A DNA stretch of 64,000 bases. It comes from Acinetobacter sp. C26M. Its GTDB lineage: Bacteria; Pseudomonadota; Gammaproteobacteria; Pseudomonadales; Moraxellaceae. Position 1 is the stretch's first letter. Every line of letters starts with the position of its first letter. The stretch lies in the NCBI RefSeq assembly GCF_023702675.1, contig NZ_CP098478.1, positions 3,596,001 through 3,660,000 of the forward strand, given 5' to 3'. The notes under the pieces were generated by a model. It saw only the letters and a program-made list of their open reading frames with translations. It had not been told where the DNA came from and searched no databases. This document shows, piece by piece, positions 1 to 9,120 of this stretch. The position numbers were made by a program, and so were the translations under genes.

Positions 1-226
1 CAGACATCAATTTATAATCGCCAGATAAACGATCATCATGAATATCCAGCTGTACGGGTGTTGACCAGTCTTGTGCCTGATCATAAAGTTCACGCATTTT
101 CTCAGCCATCACCACTTCAAACATTTGCTGATTATTGATGGCTCGTTGTTTCAGAATATGCTGATAAAAGAAAAATGAACCGATACAAAGCACTATAACT
201 GTAATAAATAATAAAAAACGGCGCAT
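1..226 (-). CDS. Uncharacterised membrane-anchored protein (partial, C-terminus outside window)
   Basis: The reading frame starts at ATG 226-224 and runs off the left edge after 75 codons without a stop. The first 20 or so residues (MRRFLLFITVIVLCIGSFFF) are a positively charged start followed by one hydrophobic helix, so the protein is a signal-anchored or membrane-tethered protein with most of its mass probably in the periplasm. The visible part after the helix is polar and helical-looking, and no family motif could be recognised. The frame is read from the sequence by hand. A GGAGG-like sequence lies directly upstream (revcomp of the cctcc at 232-236). It is divergent from the DsbA-type oxidoreductase gene at 404, and the 177-bp gap presumably holds both promoters. 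Confidence 0.6.
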   Translation of the reverse strand, partial: MRRFLLFITVIVLCIGSFFFYQHILKQRAINNQQMFEVVMAEKMRELYDQAQDWSTPVQLDIHDDRLSGDYKLMS

Positions 227-403
227 ATTGCCTCCAAGTTTAATTATATTTTTTATGTTCTGAATCTGAGTTTAATTGATAAAACACATGTAGTTATATA
301 CCTTTTTATTTCACTTCTCGTAACGGAGCATTACATTTTCATCGCTTTAAATTCTACACATTCGCCCCTATTATCTGTTTAACGAGAATTGAAGAGATCC
401 ACC

Positions 404-1099
404 ATGCGTGTAGATATTTGGTCAGATGTGGTCTGTCCTTTTTGTTATATCGGTAAAAAGCGTCTTGAACATGTTGCCCAAGAAGCAGGTATTGAATTAG
501 ACATCCACTGGCATAGCTTTGAACTGGATCCAAATGCACCTGCTAAACACGACACCTCAAATACTGAACGTTTAGCCAAAAAGTATGGTCGTAGCTATGC
601 TGAAATGGAGGAAATGGAACGTAATGTTGCTGCTATGGCAGCAGTAGAGGGTATCGATTTTCAATGGCAGAAAGCCAATTCAGGCAACAGCTTCAATGCA
701 CACCGCATCATTCATCTTGCACAAAGCAAGGGTTTGGGAAATGAAGCAAAAGAAGCATTCTTCCATGCTTACATGACTGAAGGTCTTGCAATTGGTGAAC
801 GTGAAGTGGTTGAAGAAATCGCCTCACGTATCGGCCTAGACAATGCCGAAGTGGAATATGTACTGGATTCAGATGAACTTGCAGATTTTGTACGTCATGA
901 TGAGCAAATTGCCCATGAGCAGCTCAAAGTCACTGGCGTGCCATTCTTTGTCTTTGATCAAAAACTTGCACTTTCAGGTGCACAACCACGTGAGATTTTC
1001 TTACAGGCAATGCAACAAGCGCAGTCAGAATCAACTGAAGAAATTGAGCAAAGCGATGCAGCTCAATGTAATGATGACCAATGCGAAATTAAGCCTTAA
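404..1099 (+). CDS. FrnE-like DsbA-family dithiol oxidoreductase
   Basis: 231-residue thioredoxin-fold protein of the DsbA/FrnE group. The N-terminus MRVDIWSDVVCPFCYIGKKR is typical, with the redox motif C11-P-F-C14. There is no signal peptide, so it should act in the cytoplasm as an oxidoreductase or isomerase. The tail carries a second cysteine pair, C222-NDDQ-C227 (CX4C). In Deinococcus FrnE a C-terminal CX4C motif cooperates with the CXXC motif. ATG 404 is preferred over an in-frame TTG at 389 because AAGAGA lies about 6 nt before it and family members start here. A strong terminator follows. Family assignment is firm; the substrate is unknown. Confidence 0.88.
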   Translation: MRVDIWSDVVCPFCYIGKKRLEHVAQEAGIELDIHWHSFELDPNAPAKHDTSNTERLAKKYGRSYAEMEEMERNVAAMAAVEGIDFQWQKANSGNSFNAHRIIHLAQSKGLGNEAKEAFFHAYMTEGLAIGEREVVEEIASRIGLDNAEVEYVLDSDELADFVRHDEQIAHEQLKVTGVPFFVFDQKLALSGAQPREIFLQAMQQAQSESTEEIEQSDAAQCNDDQCEIKP

Positions 1100-1113
1100 G
1101 CCAGATTAGTCCT

Positions 1114-1150
1114 AAAACCGTTTTCATCTCAGCATGAAAGCGGTTTTTTA
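1114..1150 (+). terminator. Intrinsic terminator after the FrnE-like gene
   Basis: Inverted repeat AAACCG-TTTTCAT / ATGAAAG-CGGTTT (one bulged base) followed by six T residues, 15 nt after the stop codon. Confidence 0.8.
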
Positions 1151-1690
1151 AGCTCTAAATTTTCACATTCCCCTTTTGTTTCAGTCTTTTATCTTTGAAT
1201 AAATACCGTTTATCGACGGTCATGATCATTTCAATAATGACATATTTCTTATTTGCTGAGCTTTTCACCAATAGATATGTGAAAGTGATCACAATTCATC
1301 CATAAATTTATAGATGAGTTTTTATCTTATGATCTATTTATTCGATTTATTATTTTAAAATGTTTTTATTTTCAAAGAGAAACCATGATCTATATCTCGA
1401 TTTAGAATACGCAAATGAGATTTTATACTAACTTGACCGCTATAGATTTTGCCTCCTTTTCTTCTATAATCGTCATAAAGTGACAATCTTTTGTGATGAA
1501 AATATTGAGTGGCGATACCTTTTAACACAGGTCAAATTACAAATAGATCAGAGGATCAAAGCACTTGTCACTCGTATAAGACAGCATACTTTATCGACTA
1601 TAACTGATTACAACTTGTTTGAAATTGCTGTCATTTATCCTAATTCATGATTTAAAAACAGGCTCAAGCCTATCTCTAAGGAAACAATCG
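1151..1690. other. Long AT-rich spacer without a convincing gene
   Basis: About 540 bp with no plausible coding frame. It contains a near-perfect palindrome at 1296-1317 (TCATC..GATGA around ATAAATTTAT) followed by TTTTT, which could end a short plus-strand transcript, and a TATAAT at 1465-1470 with no clear -35 partner. The promoter of the gene at 1691 must lie here. Nothing else is recognised. Confidence 0.5.
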
Positions 1691-3112
1691 ATGGACGTAT
1701 TAGAGAAAGCACTCTTGGTTGATGAGCTCAAAACCCTCGTCGACGGGCTGAATGATGATAAAACATCACTTTTTGAAATTGCTAAATCAAAACAACGCAT
1801 CAAAGACATTTGCGCATCTTGCGATGACCCTCACTTTCAGGATCAGCTCAGCCCATTTAAAGAATTTATTCTCAATGAAGAATTCTCTGCCGATGACTTA
1901 GCACATTACGGCTACAGCTTGACTTACCGTGGTACGTATAACTTTATGGGTCGCGTAGAAAATGCCTTGTTTGCTTCGGCAGATATGGGGTGGGCCGCAT
2001 TACGTCAAGCACAACATTGGCAAGTTTGGGTGATTCGTCCTGCACTTTCATTCCTGAAAAGTCCTTGGCTAAATTCATCTCAAGATGCCTTACAATGGTT
2101 ACAGAGCCATGCCAGTGACTATGTTAAAACAGACCACGAATTACAGAATCTGATCCCTGTTTTGGAACCTATTCAAGCGACACATGCTGAACAAAGCAAA
2201 AATAAAGATAGCTTATCTATTATTAAGGAACAAACGGCTCATTTTCAGTCACAACTCGATGCAATTATTCAAGAAAAAATTCAACCTGCTCAGGTGACAC
2301 CTTCTCCTCAGGCCACTACACGGGTGAAACCGAGTTTTAGACAAAGTCCCGTCGCTTCTGCAAATCTTAACAAGGCCAAACCATTGGCATTGAATGATTT
2401 TAGTTTAGATGGCTTACTTTGCCGCTTGGAACGTGTTGATGCGCGTACTTTCCCGTCACTGTATCGGGTCGATTTACATAATGAAATTGATCAAAATATA
2501 AAAATTGATTGGCTTTATCTCAAAGCAGAAAACGAAGCACAACCACTTTGGGGATCAGCACAAATTTTTATTGCCGAACAGCTCTATGCGCAAGGTCAAT
2601 TTTCACATTATGTGGTCTTGGTCGGAACCCATAGTGTTGAATATGCAACCACGATTTTACAAGCCTATACCGATCAACGTCATACTCGAACCAGCTCTAT
2701 TCATCAAACCAGCTGGAATAACTTTAAACAACATTATCATCAACATGAGACCTTGTTTAATGAGTGTATTATGAATGGCACTTTGGTCTGGCAACGTGAT
2801 CAGCGTGTTTATCCTTATATTCCAGCATCCTTTATCAACGTACAGAAATTCATCCCCTTTGATGAAACTTCTGCGACTTTCTTTACTCCCGTGATTTTGC
2901 TGCGAGAGCGTCATAAAATCCGTGTGATTCATGGTTTAGAACGTGTGCAGCTATCCAATGAAGATCAAGCCTATCCTTATCTATTATTAGACCGTGCGGA
3001 TGGCTATACATGGCAACTCATTCGTCAGGTGATTAGCCGATTGCCACAACCCATTTCGGTACACGATCTTTACCAGGCACTAGAAAATAGCGCTCTCCCT
3101 GAATCATCTTAA
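1691..3112 (+). CDS. Uncharacterised cytosolic protein with a faint ParB-like C-terminal motif
   Basis: 473 residues, no signal peptide or membrane helix. ATG 1691 is chosen because AAGGA sits 8 nt upstream; an in-frame TTG at 1619 lacks a ribosome site. The first 150 residues are Trp/Leu-rich and helical. A Gln/Pro/Ser-rich linker (roughly residues 165-235) follows, then a second globular part. Near the C-terminus the string PVILLRERHKIRVIHGLER resembles the 'vidG.rR' strand-turn of ParB/Srx-like domains, but the match is short and I do not claim the fold. The gene stands alone between two spacers. Function unknown; probably a conserved genus-level protein. Confidence 0.75.
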   Translation: MDVLEKALLVDELKTLVDGLNDDKTSLFEIAKSKQRIKDICASCDDPHFQDQLSPFKEFILNEEFSADDLAHYGYSLTYRGTYNFMGRVENALFASADMGWAALRQAQHWQVWVIRPALSFLKSPWLNSSQDALQWLQSHASDYVKTDHELQNLIPVLEPIQATHAEQSKNKDSLSIIKEQTAHFQSQLDAIIQEKIQPAQVTPSPQATTRVKPSFRQSPVASANLNKAKPLALNDFSLDGLLCRLERVDARTFPSLYRVDLHNEIDQNIKIDWLYLKAENEAQPLWGSAQIFIAEQLYAQGQFSHYVVLVGTHSVEYATTILQAYTDQRHTRTSSIHQTSWNNFKQHYHQHETLFNECIMNGTLVWQRDQRVYPYIPASFINVQKFIPFDETSATFFTPVILLRERHKIRVIHGLERVQLSNEDQAYPYLLLDRADGYTWQLIRQVISRLPQPISVHDLYQALENSALPESS

Positions 3113-3161
3113 ATGAGTATAGCAACACTTTTTTGATTCACCTGATCTAATGCTGCAACTG

Positions 3162-3179
3162 AACCACCGGTGGTTTTTC
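3162..3179 (+). terminator. Possible weak intrinsic terminator
   Basis: AACCACCGGTGGTT followed by TTT, 50 nt after the stop of the upstream gene. The stem is only five pairs around a CCGG loop, so termination would be partial. Confidence 0.35.
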
Positions 3180-3337
3180 CAAAAGGATTTGGATCCGCTT
3201 ATCGCATTTTATTTCACTAAACCCTTATGATTTCTAGCATTTTTATACTGTTAAATTGCTGCTTTTTGTGTCCAATACTTGCTTTTATTGCCCCAATCAT
3301 CAAAAGTTAACATAAGAACAATATATAAGCCTTCATT

Positions 3338-4471
3338 ATGAATAATTTACAGCAAATGGTACCGACACGTATCTTTTTTGCGTTGCTAACACTGTCACTG
3401 GGTACACTGAATGTTACCAACGCAGGAACCAATGCTCAAAACCAGCAGCCAAATTCTGCTGCAAATTCAACCACGGTAAATAGTGATGAAAATGCATTGG
3501 ACTATATTCCACGCTGGGTCGACGCCACGCCAACGATCTTTCCAGCACAATCCGATCAATCCACTGTCCCAGCGACTGCTGAAACTGAAGACAAAACTTG
3601 GGCGGATAAAAAGCAACGTAGTATTCGCGAATGGGCAGACCGTACTTCAGTCAAAATTGATGATTGGTTTGGCGATGTCGATCCTGAAAATCCTGCCTCA
3701 GCCACTATCCGAGTAATGCTAGATAACTACTGGAATGAACATGATGGTTATGAGGTTAAACCTCGTATTCGCGGTAAAATTAAATTACCAACTCTAGAGA
3801 AAAAAGTCAGCGTGGTATTTGGTGATGACTCTCTCGATGATGAGTTTAAAAATAATGTTGCCAATACCAATAATCAACCTAATTCAGATCCAGATAAAAA
3901 ATTCGACTCCAAACAAACCCGAGATAGTAATGGCTCCTTAGCCTTACGTTGGTCAAATTTTTCCAAGAAGCTCCCTTTTGAAACCGATGCTGATATCGGT
4001 ATTCGCTCGGGTAGCGATATTTATGCTCGCTTAAGAGCGGAAAAACATTGGGAATTGCGCAATGACTTCCACTTCAACGCTGAACAGATTTATCGCTATG
4101 GCAGCAAAAGTGAAAATTATCTGCGTACTAATTTAGAGTTGATTCATGCACGTCCAAATCAACCCTTTATCTCCAATCAGTTCAGCCTGACCTATGCAGA
4201 TAAGCAGGATGATGATTTACTTTGGGATAACCGTACCTTCCGTCAACACCAGTTCTTTGCCCATAACAACTTTAACTATGGGATTTATACTGGAGGCTAC
4301 TACAACAATAATGAGTTACGTTTAAACAGCTGGGGGCCTTTTGTATCATGGCGACAACCGCTTTGGCGCGAATGGTTCTATGTACAAGGCGATCTTAATT
4401 ACTTTAATGATCATCGCGAAGATCGCGATCACTTTGTTAGTACTTTTGTTCGACTTGAAACCTTATTCTAG
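3338..4471 (+). CDS. Secreted, probable outer-membrane beta-barrel protein, upstream paralogue
   Basis: 377 residues. An N-terminal signal peptide ends about residue 29 (..LNVTNA-G). A disordered Asn/Gln/Ser/Thr-rich stretch and a Trp-rich segment (ADKKQRSIREWADRTSVKI) follow. The C-terminal 190 residues alternate polar and aromatic residues in strand-like blocks and end in Phe (..FVRLETLF), as outer-membrane barrels do. This C-terminal part aligns with the next gene through shared motifs such as VFGDDSL/VFGEDSL, IYRYGS/IFRYGS, NRTF, WGPFVSW/WGPYFSW and DLNYFN/DLNYLN. I do not recognise the family. The start codon has only a weak ribosome site, but the signal peptide fixes it. Confidence 0.78.
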   Translation: MNNLQQMVPTRIFFALLTLSLGTLNVTNAGTNAQNQQPNSAANSTTVNSDENALDYIPRWVDATPTIFPAQSDQSTVPATAETEDKTWADKKQRSIREWADRTSVKIDDWFGDVDPENPASATIRVMLDNYWNEHDGYEVKPRIRGKIKLPTLEKKVSVVFGDDSLDDEFKNNVANTNNQPNSDPDKKFDSKQTRDSNGSLALRWSNFSKKLPFETDADIGIRSGSDIYARLRAEKHWELRNDFHFNAEQIYRYGSKSENYLRTNLELIHARPNQPFISNQFSLTYADKQDDDLLWDNRTFRQHQFFAHNNFNYGIYTGGYYNNNELRLNSWGPFVSWRQPLWREWFYVQGDLNYFNDHREDRDHFVSTFVRLETLF

Positions 4472-4490
4472 TACTGAAATGTCATATCAC

Positions 4491-4523
4491 AATGCCCACT
4501 TGAAATTTCAAGTGGGCATTTTT
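4491..4523 (+). terminator. Intrinsic terminator between the two paralogues
   Basis: Perfect inverted repeat AATGCCCACTTGAAA / TTTCAAGTGGGCATT followed by TTTATTT. It separates the two related genes into different transcription units. Confidence 0.9.
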
Positions 4524-4606
4524 ATTTAGAAGAAATTAAGCGCAGCAAATAAATAATTAAGCTTAAACTGCTAAGCTTGTTTTCTTTTATTTTTCTTCAC
4601 TTGAAC

Positions 4607-5506
4607 ATGTATCAACGATACGCTTTGGCTGTGTATTTATTGATTGTAGGCAATCTTTGCCTCGGTGAGCTACTGACACCATTCTTCCCAATGTTTTTAC
4701 CGCTCAGTAGACATTTTACCCGCACATCAAATGCGTTTTTAAATCAATATCCTGGGCATCATCGAACTGAAAGACAAACGACTAAGACGCTTACTTGTGA
4801 TATTCCAACAGAAAGATTAGAAAATCAACTCAGTGATGCACAACTGAGCCAGGAGTTGATGGCGGTTTTTGGTGAAGACTCGTTATGGCAACGCGCACAG
4901 CAGCCTCCTCCGCTAAAAAAGCTTGGTAAAAACACCAAGCATCATCAATCACATAAAAATATCAATCCCCCCAATCCCGTCAGCGCGAGCTGGAGTACAA
5001 TTTCAAGCTGGTTACCTTTTAACAATGATCTAGACCTAGGTTCGAACTCCAATACGGATATTTATGTTCAGTTTCTTGCCAAGAAGCAATGGCTCTTACC
5101 ATCAGGACTCAATCTTGATACTGCACAAATCTTTCGTTATGGCTCAAGCAGTAAAAACTATGCCGAAACCAACCTCAATTTAACCCAGACGTTTCAGCAA
5201 CAAGCACTATTTTCGACTCAGTTCAATCTGTCTAAAACCCAAGATGAAGATTACACTTGGCGTAATCGGACTTTCCAAAAGTTGTATTTGCTCTCCAAAG
5301 ATAACCTGAGCTATGGCATTGTCAGTGAAGGTGATTATGAAAAGAAAGAACTTCGAGTCAATCAATGGGGTCCTTATTTTTCTTGGAAACGTCCCATTTG
5401 GCGTAACTGGCTGTATATGCAAAATGATCTAAATTACTTAAATGTTCCTGCCGATAAGCAGGACAGTCATTTCAGCTATCAAATGAGCTTTGAAGCTCAC
5501 TTCTGA
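4607..5506 (+). CDS. Probable outer-membrane beta-barrel protein, downstream paralogue
   Basis: 299 residues from ATG 4607; an in-frame TTG at 4577 is possible but adds only ten residues. The N-terminus has a hydrophobic stretch (ALAVYLLIVGNLCLGELL) that could be a signal peptide or anchor; a cleavage site is not obvious. Residues about 125-299 are a diverged copy of the barrel-like half of the preceding protein, again ending in Phe (..SFEAHF). The copy has lost most of the upstream protein's disordered N-terminal region. The pair probably arose by tandem duplication followed by strong divergence. Function unknown. Confidence 0.72.
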   Translation: MYQRYALAVYLLIVGNLCLGELLTPFFPMFLPLSRHFTRTSNAFLNQYPGHHRTERQTTKTLTCDIPTERLENQLSDAQLSQELMAVFGEDSLWQRAQQPPPLKKLGKNTKHHQSHKNINPPNPVSASWSTISSWLPFNNDLDLGSNSNTDIYVQFLAKKQWLLPSGLNLDTAQIFRYGSSSKNYAETNLNLTQTFQQQALFSTQFNLSKTQDEDYTWRNRTFQKLYLLSKDNLSYGIVSEGDYEKKELRVNQWGPYFSWKRPIWRNWLYMQNDLNYLNVPADKQDSHFSYQMSFEAHF

Positions 5507-5526
5507 TGAAAATAGCAACACCACTG

Positions 5527-5548
5527 TGGATAACTTTAAAGTTATCCA
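5527..5548. repeat. 22-bp perfect palindrome
   Basis: TGGATAACTTTAAAGTTATCCA is its own reverse complement. It lies between two converging genes, just before the shared terminator, and has no T-run of its own. Confidence 0.7.
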
Positions 5549-5554
5549 TACGCA

Positions 5555-5586
5555 TAAAAAAACCTCTACCGAAGTAGAGGTTTTTG
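5555..5586. terminator. Bidirectional terminator between the converging barrel gene and htpG
   Basis: AACCTCTAC-CGAA-GTAGAGGTT, with A-run on the left and T-run on the right, so it can serve transcripts from both sides. Confidence 0.88.
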
Positions 5587-5596
5587 ATCAAATGAC

Positions 5597-7516
5597 TTAG
5601 TTCAATAATAAGCTATTAATACGTTTGACATAGGCAGCTGGATCTTCTGGTAAACCACCTTCTGCAATCACAGCCTGATCAAAGATTACATTGGCCAAAT
5701 CATCAAACTGTGCTGTGTTCTCTAATTTTTTCACCAAAGGATGTTCAGGGTTAATTTCTAAAGTTGGTTTAATTTCAGGAACAGCTTGGCCTGCTTGTTT
5801 CAACATACGAATTAGCTGTGGAGAAAGTTCACCTTCACTTGTGACTAAACATGCTGGAGAGTCCACTAAACGCGTGGTAACACGCACTTCTTTAGTCTTG
5901 TCTTTTAACGAGCTACTCAAACGGTCAACCACAGGTTTAAACTGCTCTGCCGCTTGCTCTAAAGCTTTTTTCTCTTCAGCATCTTGCAAATCACCAAGAT
6001 CGACGGCACCTTTAGATACGTTCTGCAATGGCGTGCCATCGAACTCAAACACGAAGTTCATCGCCCACTCATCAACACGATCCGCCATGAGTAACACTTC
6101 AATGCCTTTTTTCTTGAATACTTCAAGTTGTGGCGAGTTTTTCGCAGCCGTTAAATTATCCGCAGTGACATAATAAATTGCTTTCTGTCCTTCTTTCATG
6201 CGTGCCTTGTAGTCGGCAAAAGAAGTACTGATCTCATCATTATTTGAAGTCGCATAACGCAATAATTTTAAGATACGTTCACGATTGCCTGTATCTTCTC
6301 CCAAACCTTCTTTGAGGACTGAACCAAACTCAGTATAGAAAGTCTTGAATTTCTGCTGGTCTTTCTCATCTTCCGATTTGGCTAAACCATCAATTAGAGC
6401 CAATACACGACGCGCATTGCCTTCACGAATGGTTTTCACATCACGGCTTTCTTGTAAAAGTTCACGGCTAACGTTCAACGGTAAGTCTGCACTGTCGACC
6501 ACACCTTGAACAAAACGTAAATAGTTTGGAATGAGGTTATCTGCTTCGTCCAAGATAAATACACGTTTCACATACAGCTTAATGCCTGCTTTTGCTTCGC
6601 GGGTAAATAAATCTTGTTTGGCCTGACTTGGAATATAGAGTAACTGAGTATATTCAGTGCTACCTTCCACACGGTTATGCGCCCATGCCAAAGGTTCTGC
6701 AAAATCGTGGCTCAGGTTTTTATAAAACTCGATGTATTGCTCATCAGTGATTTCACTCTTGTTACGCGTCCATAACGCACTCGCTGAGTTAATCGCTTCC
6801 CATTCATCAGTCTTGACCATTTGACCGCCTTTCGGTTCTTCACCTTCAGCGACTTCTTCCTCTTGCCACACTTCTTTTTGCATTTCGATTGGCAAGCTGA
6901 TGTGGTCAGAATATTTATTGATGATTTGTTTAACTTTCCATGACTCTAAATAGTCAAGTGCATCATCACGTAAATGCAAGATGATGTCTGTACCGCGTGT
7001 GGTTTTATCAATTTGCTGAACTTCAAACTCACCTGTACCACCGCTAATCCAACGCACACCATCTGCCACGTCTACACCAGCACGGCGTGATTCAACGGTA
7101 ATTTTATCGGCAACAATAAAGCCTGAATAGAAACCAACACCAAACTGACCAATTAACTGTGCATCTGATTTTTGATCACCTGTTAGCTTAGACATAAAGT
7201 CTTTGGTACCAGACTTTGCAATAGTACCTAAGTTATCAATGGCTTCTTGTTGGCTTAGACCAATCCCGTTATCTGAGATAGTTAAGGTTTTATTGTCTTT
7301 ATCCAAGCTAACGCGGACACGTAACTCTGGATCATTTTCATAATATTCAGGGTGATTAATCCCTTCAAAACGTAACTTATCGCAAGCATCCGAAGCATTT
7401 GAAATCAATTCACGTAAGAAAATTTCAGGGTTGGAATACAGTGAATGGGTCACTAAATGCAATAACTGAGCAACCTCAGCTTGGAAACTATAATTCTGTG
7501 CGACTTGCTCACTCAT
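5597..7516 (-). CDS. htpG: Molecular chaperone HtpG (Hsp90)
   Basis: 639 residues, full length for bacterial Hsp90. It is an ATP-dependent cytosolic homodimeric chaperone. The N-terminal GHKL ATPase is clear: [14 protein letters not shown] (ATP-site Asn), DNGIGLS and GQFGVGFYS. The middle domain contains the NVSRELLQ segment with the conserved Arg. A dimerisation domain ends in a Leu-rich tail. AAGGAG is 7 nt before the ATG. A heat-shock-type promoter lies upstream (separate entry). The gene is monocistronic, with its own terminator. Confidence 0.98.
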   Translation of the reverse strand: MSEQVAQNYSFQAEVAQLLHLVTHSLYSNPEIFLRELISNASDACDKLRFEGINHPEYYENDPELRVRVSLDKDNKTLTISDNGIGLSQQEAIDNLGTIAKSGTKDFMSKLTGDQKSDAQLIGQFGVGFYSGFIVADKITVESRRAGVDVADGVRWISGGTGEFEVQQIDKTTRGTDIILHLRDDALDYLESWKVKQIINKYSDHISLPIEMQKEVWQEEEVAEGEEPKGGQMVKTDEWEAINSASALWTRNKSEITDEQYIEFYKNLSHDFAEPLAWAHNRVEGSTEYTQLLYIPSQAKQDLFTREAKAGIKLYVKRVFILDEADNLIPNYLRFVQGVVDSADLPLNVSRELLQESRDVKTIREGNARRVLALIDGLAKSEDEKDQQKFKTFYTEFGSVLKEGLGEDTGNRERILKLLRYATSNNDEISTSFADYKARMKEGQKAIYYVTADNLTAAKNSPQLEVFKKKGIEVLLMADRVDEWAMNFVFEFDGTPLQNVSKGAVDLGDLQDAEEKKALEQAAEQFKPVVDRLSSSLKDKTKEVRVTTRLVDSPACLVTSEGELSPQLIRMLKQAGQAVPEIKPTLEINPEHPLVKKLENTAQFDDLANVIFDQAVIAEGGLPEDPAAYVKRINSLLLN

Positions 7517-7558
7517 AAATCACTCCTTATCTGTGCTTATATCTTTGGAATGATTTAT

Positions 7559-7586
7559 GAATGGTGCATATCTTGGATTTTTCAAT
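7559..7586 (-). promoter_or_regulatory. Candidate sigma-32 (heat shock) promoter of htpG
   Basis: On the minus strand ATTGAAA, a 13-bp spacer, then CACCATTC. The RpoH consensus is CTTGAAA, 11-16 bp, CCCCATNT. It ends about 40 bp before the htpG start. Pattern match only. Confidence 0.6.
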
Positions 7587-7630
7587 CCTTGATGTTTATT
7601 TTTCAGCTAAAAATCGCACAAAAGTTACAA

Positions 7631-7984
7631 TTAGAATGGACCTTGACTCAAGACTCGCGTCTGTAGAAGTTGATCTAACTGTTGCTGTCTTTGTGCATAG
7701 GCACGCTTCAGACAAGGGCTATTCGCAGCACAAGAATTACGCTGTTTTAACCATTTAAATTGTTGATCTTTCTCTGCATCACGCCCGCCCATAGGTAAAG
7801 CATGCAGAATGATTTGGTAGGTGGTCGCAAGTTTGACATCAGCATCATTTAAACTGCGGTCATTGCAGATCTGTTGCTCAGCTTTTAGCTTCGCTGCTTT
7901 ACAAGAGAAACTCGCAGCCTGAGCTTGGGACAAAAATAATAAGGGTGTGAGTAATAATGCTGTTGTTATCAATTTTTTCATCAT
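7631..7984 (-). CDS. DUF1311 / LprI-like secreted protein
   Basis: 117 residues with a clear signal peptide (MMKKLITTALLLTPLLFL..AQA-A) and a mature domain of about 90 residues. The pattern FSCKAAKLKAEQQIC..LNDADVKLATTY is that of the DUF1311 family, named LprI after a mycobacterial lysozyme inhibitor. Four cysteines in the mature part (SFSC, QQIC, SC, PC) probably form two disulfides in the periplasm. The first of two adjacent Met codons is used here; the second is equally possible. Whether it inhibits lysozyme is not shown by the sequence. Confidence 0.82.
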   Translation of the reverse strand: MMKKLITTALLLTPLLFLSQAQAASFSCKAAKLKAEQQICNDRSLNDADVKLATTYQIILHALPMGGRDAEKDQQFKWLKQRNSCAANSPCLKRAYAQRQQQLDQLLQTRVLSQGPF

Positions 7985-8078
7985 GGATCATTCACTTTTA
8001 TTTAAGCTTATGTCTCAGCATACAAAACTCAAGTGTTGAAGCCTGTATTGGTTTTATATTCAAATTGCAAAAATAAAC

Positions 8079-8099
8079 AACCTCACACAAGGTGAGGTT
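8079..8099 (-). terminator. Terminator of the OmpW-family gene
   Basis: AACCTCAC / GTGAGGTT stem with a 5-nt loop, followed on the minus strand by TTTATTTTT. Confidence 0.85.
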
Positions 8100-8117
8100 C
8101 TTCAATCTTTCACTGAC

Positions 8118-8702
8118 TTAGAACTTGTAGCTATAACCTAATGTATACACCACTGGGTTGAGGTCTAAATCAAATTTAGTACCATCGACCAAGGTCACTT
8201 CTGGGCTAATGTCTGCATAGCGTACATCAACATAAACACCCCAGTTTTTCGCATCAGCAGGCTGGAAGTTAAAACCTAACTGACCGGCAAAACCAAATGC
8301 TTCTTTTACATCTTTCGCTACACCCTTTTCATGCCAAGGGATGAAGGCTGTACCACCGACACCAATATATGGTGTAAAGCGAGTTGAGTTTTTAAAGTTA
8401 TATTTCGCTGTAATTGTTGGTGGTAAATGGCGAACACTCGCAACAGACTCACCATTTAATAAAACATCATGCTTTACAGGTGTCGCCAATAAAATTTCAG
8501 CTGAGAATGGCGTTTCACCAAAGAAATATTCAACCGATGGCGTAAATGCAAACTCGTAATCCCCTTTTACAGTTGCACCTGGCTTTAAAGTTACATCCGC
8601 AGTTGGATCAATTAAACTCGCACCTACTTTAACTTGAAAGCCCCCTGCAAATGCAGTTGAAGATAACCCCAATAATGCTACAACCAATGCTTTCTTTAAC
8701 AT
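8118..8702 (-). CDS. OmpW-family outer-membrane protein
   Basis: 194 residues. A signal peptide (MLKKALVVALLGLSSTAFA-G) is followed by an eight-stranded barrel of usual OmpW length. Family hallmarks are visible: the opening FQVKVGASLIDPTADVTLKP, the HLPPTITAKYNF segment, YIGVGGTAF, and a C-terminal aromatic (..LGYSYKF). OmpW barrels sit in the outer membrane and are thought to pass small hydrophobic or cationic molecules. Acinetobacter genomes often carry more than one family member, so I give no symbol. The upstream region has an unusual direct repeat (separate entry). It has its own terminator. Confidence 0.9.
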   Translation of the reverse strand: MLKKALVVALLGLSSTAFAGGFQVKVGASLIDPTADVTLKPGATVKGDYEFAFTPSVEYFFGETPFSAEILLATPVKHDVLLNGESVASVRHLPPTITAKYNFKNSTRFTPYIGVGGTAFIPWHEKGVAKDVKEAFGFAGQLGFNFQPADAKNWGVYVDVRYADISPEVTLVDGTKFDLDLNPVVYTLGYSYKF

Positions 8703-8763
8703 TAAAACAACCTCTTTAACAATTTATGTTCTTGTTCAATATAATAAACACGGGTTTTTACAT

Positions 8764-8878
8764 TATGCAATACTTATTAATTCCGACCATTTAAATCCAT
8801 TTTGTAATATATTGAATATTAATAAAATATAATTGTTAAAATATGTAATATTTATTAATTCAGACTATTTTAGTCCAC
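8764..8878. repeat. Imperfect direct repeat upstream of the OmpW-family gene
   Basis: A 37-bp unit at 8764-8800 recurs at 8842-8878, offset 78 bp, with 30 of 37 positions identical. Both copies share TATG.AATA, TTATTAATTC and GAC.ATTT..TCCA. They lie 60-175 bp upstream of the ompW-type start codon, where promoter and operator sites would be. The rest of the 8703-9093 gap is AT-rich and shows no gene. Confidence 0.65.
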
Positions 8879-9093
8879 TTAAATCACTATAAAACCTAGT
8901 ATTTTAATCAGAATACATCAATTTTAAATATTAGATAAAGTTTTTAGAAAAATTCAATTTAGATGAATTAAAAAATATAATCACATAAAACTTAATACTA
9001 AAACCACATTATAAAACCAGATTAAAAAATAGACAAAAAATGTCAAATACTGATACTTTTTATATTTTAACTCCAAAAAATATACAAGCATAA

Positions 9094-9119
9094 AAAATGG
9101 CTCTTAAAGAGCCATTTTC
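9094..9119 (-). terminator. Terminator of the Na+/H+ antiporter gene
   Basis: AAAATGGCTCTT / AAGAGCCATTTT stem immediately after the stop codon, followed by a T-run on the minus strand. Confidence 0.88.
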
Positions 9120-9120
9120 A

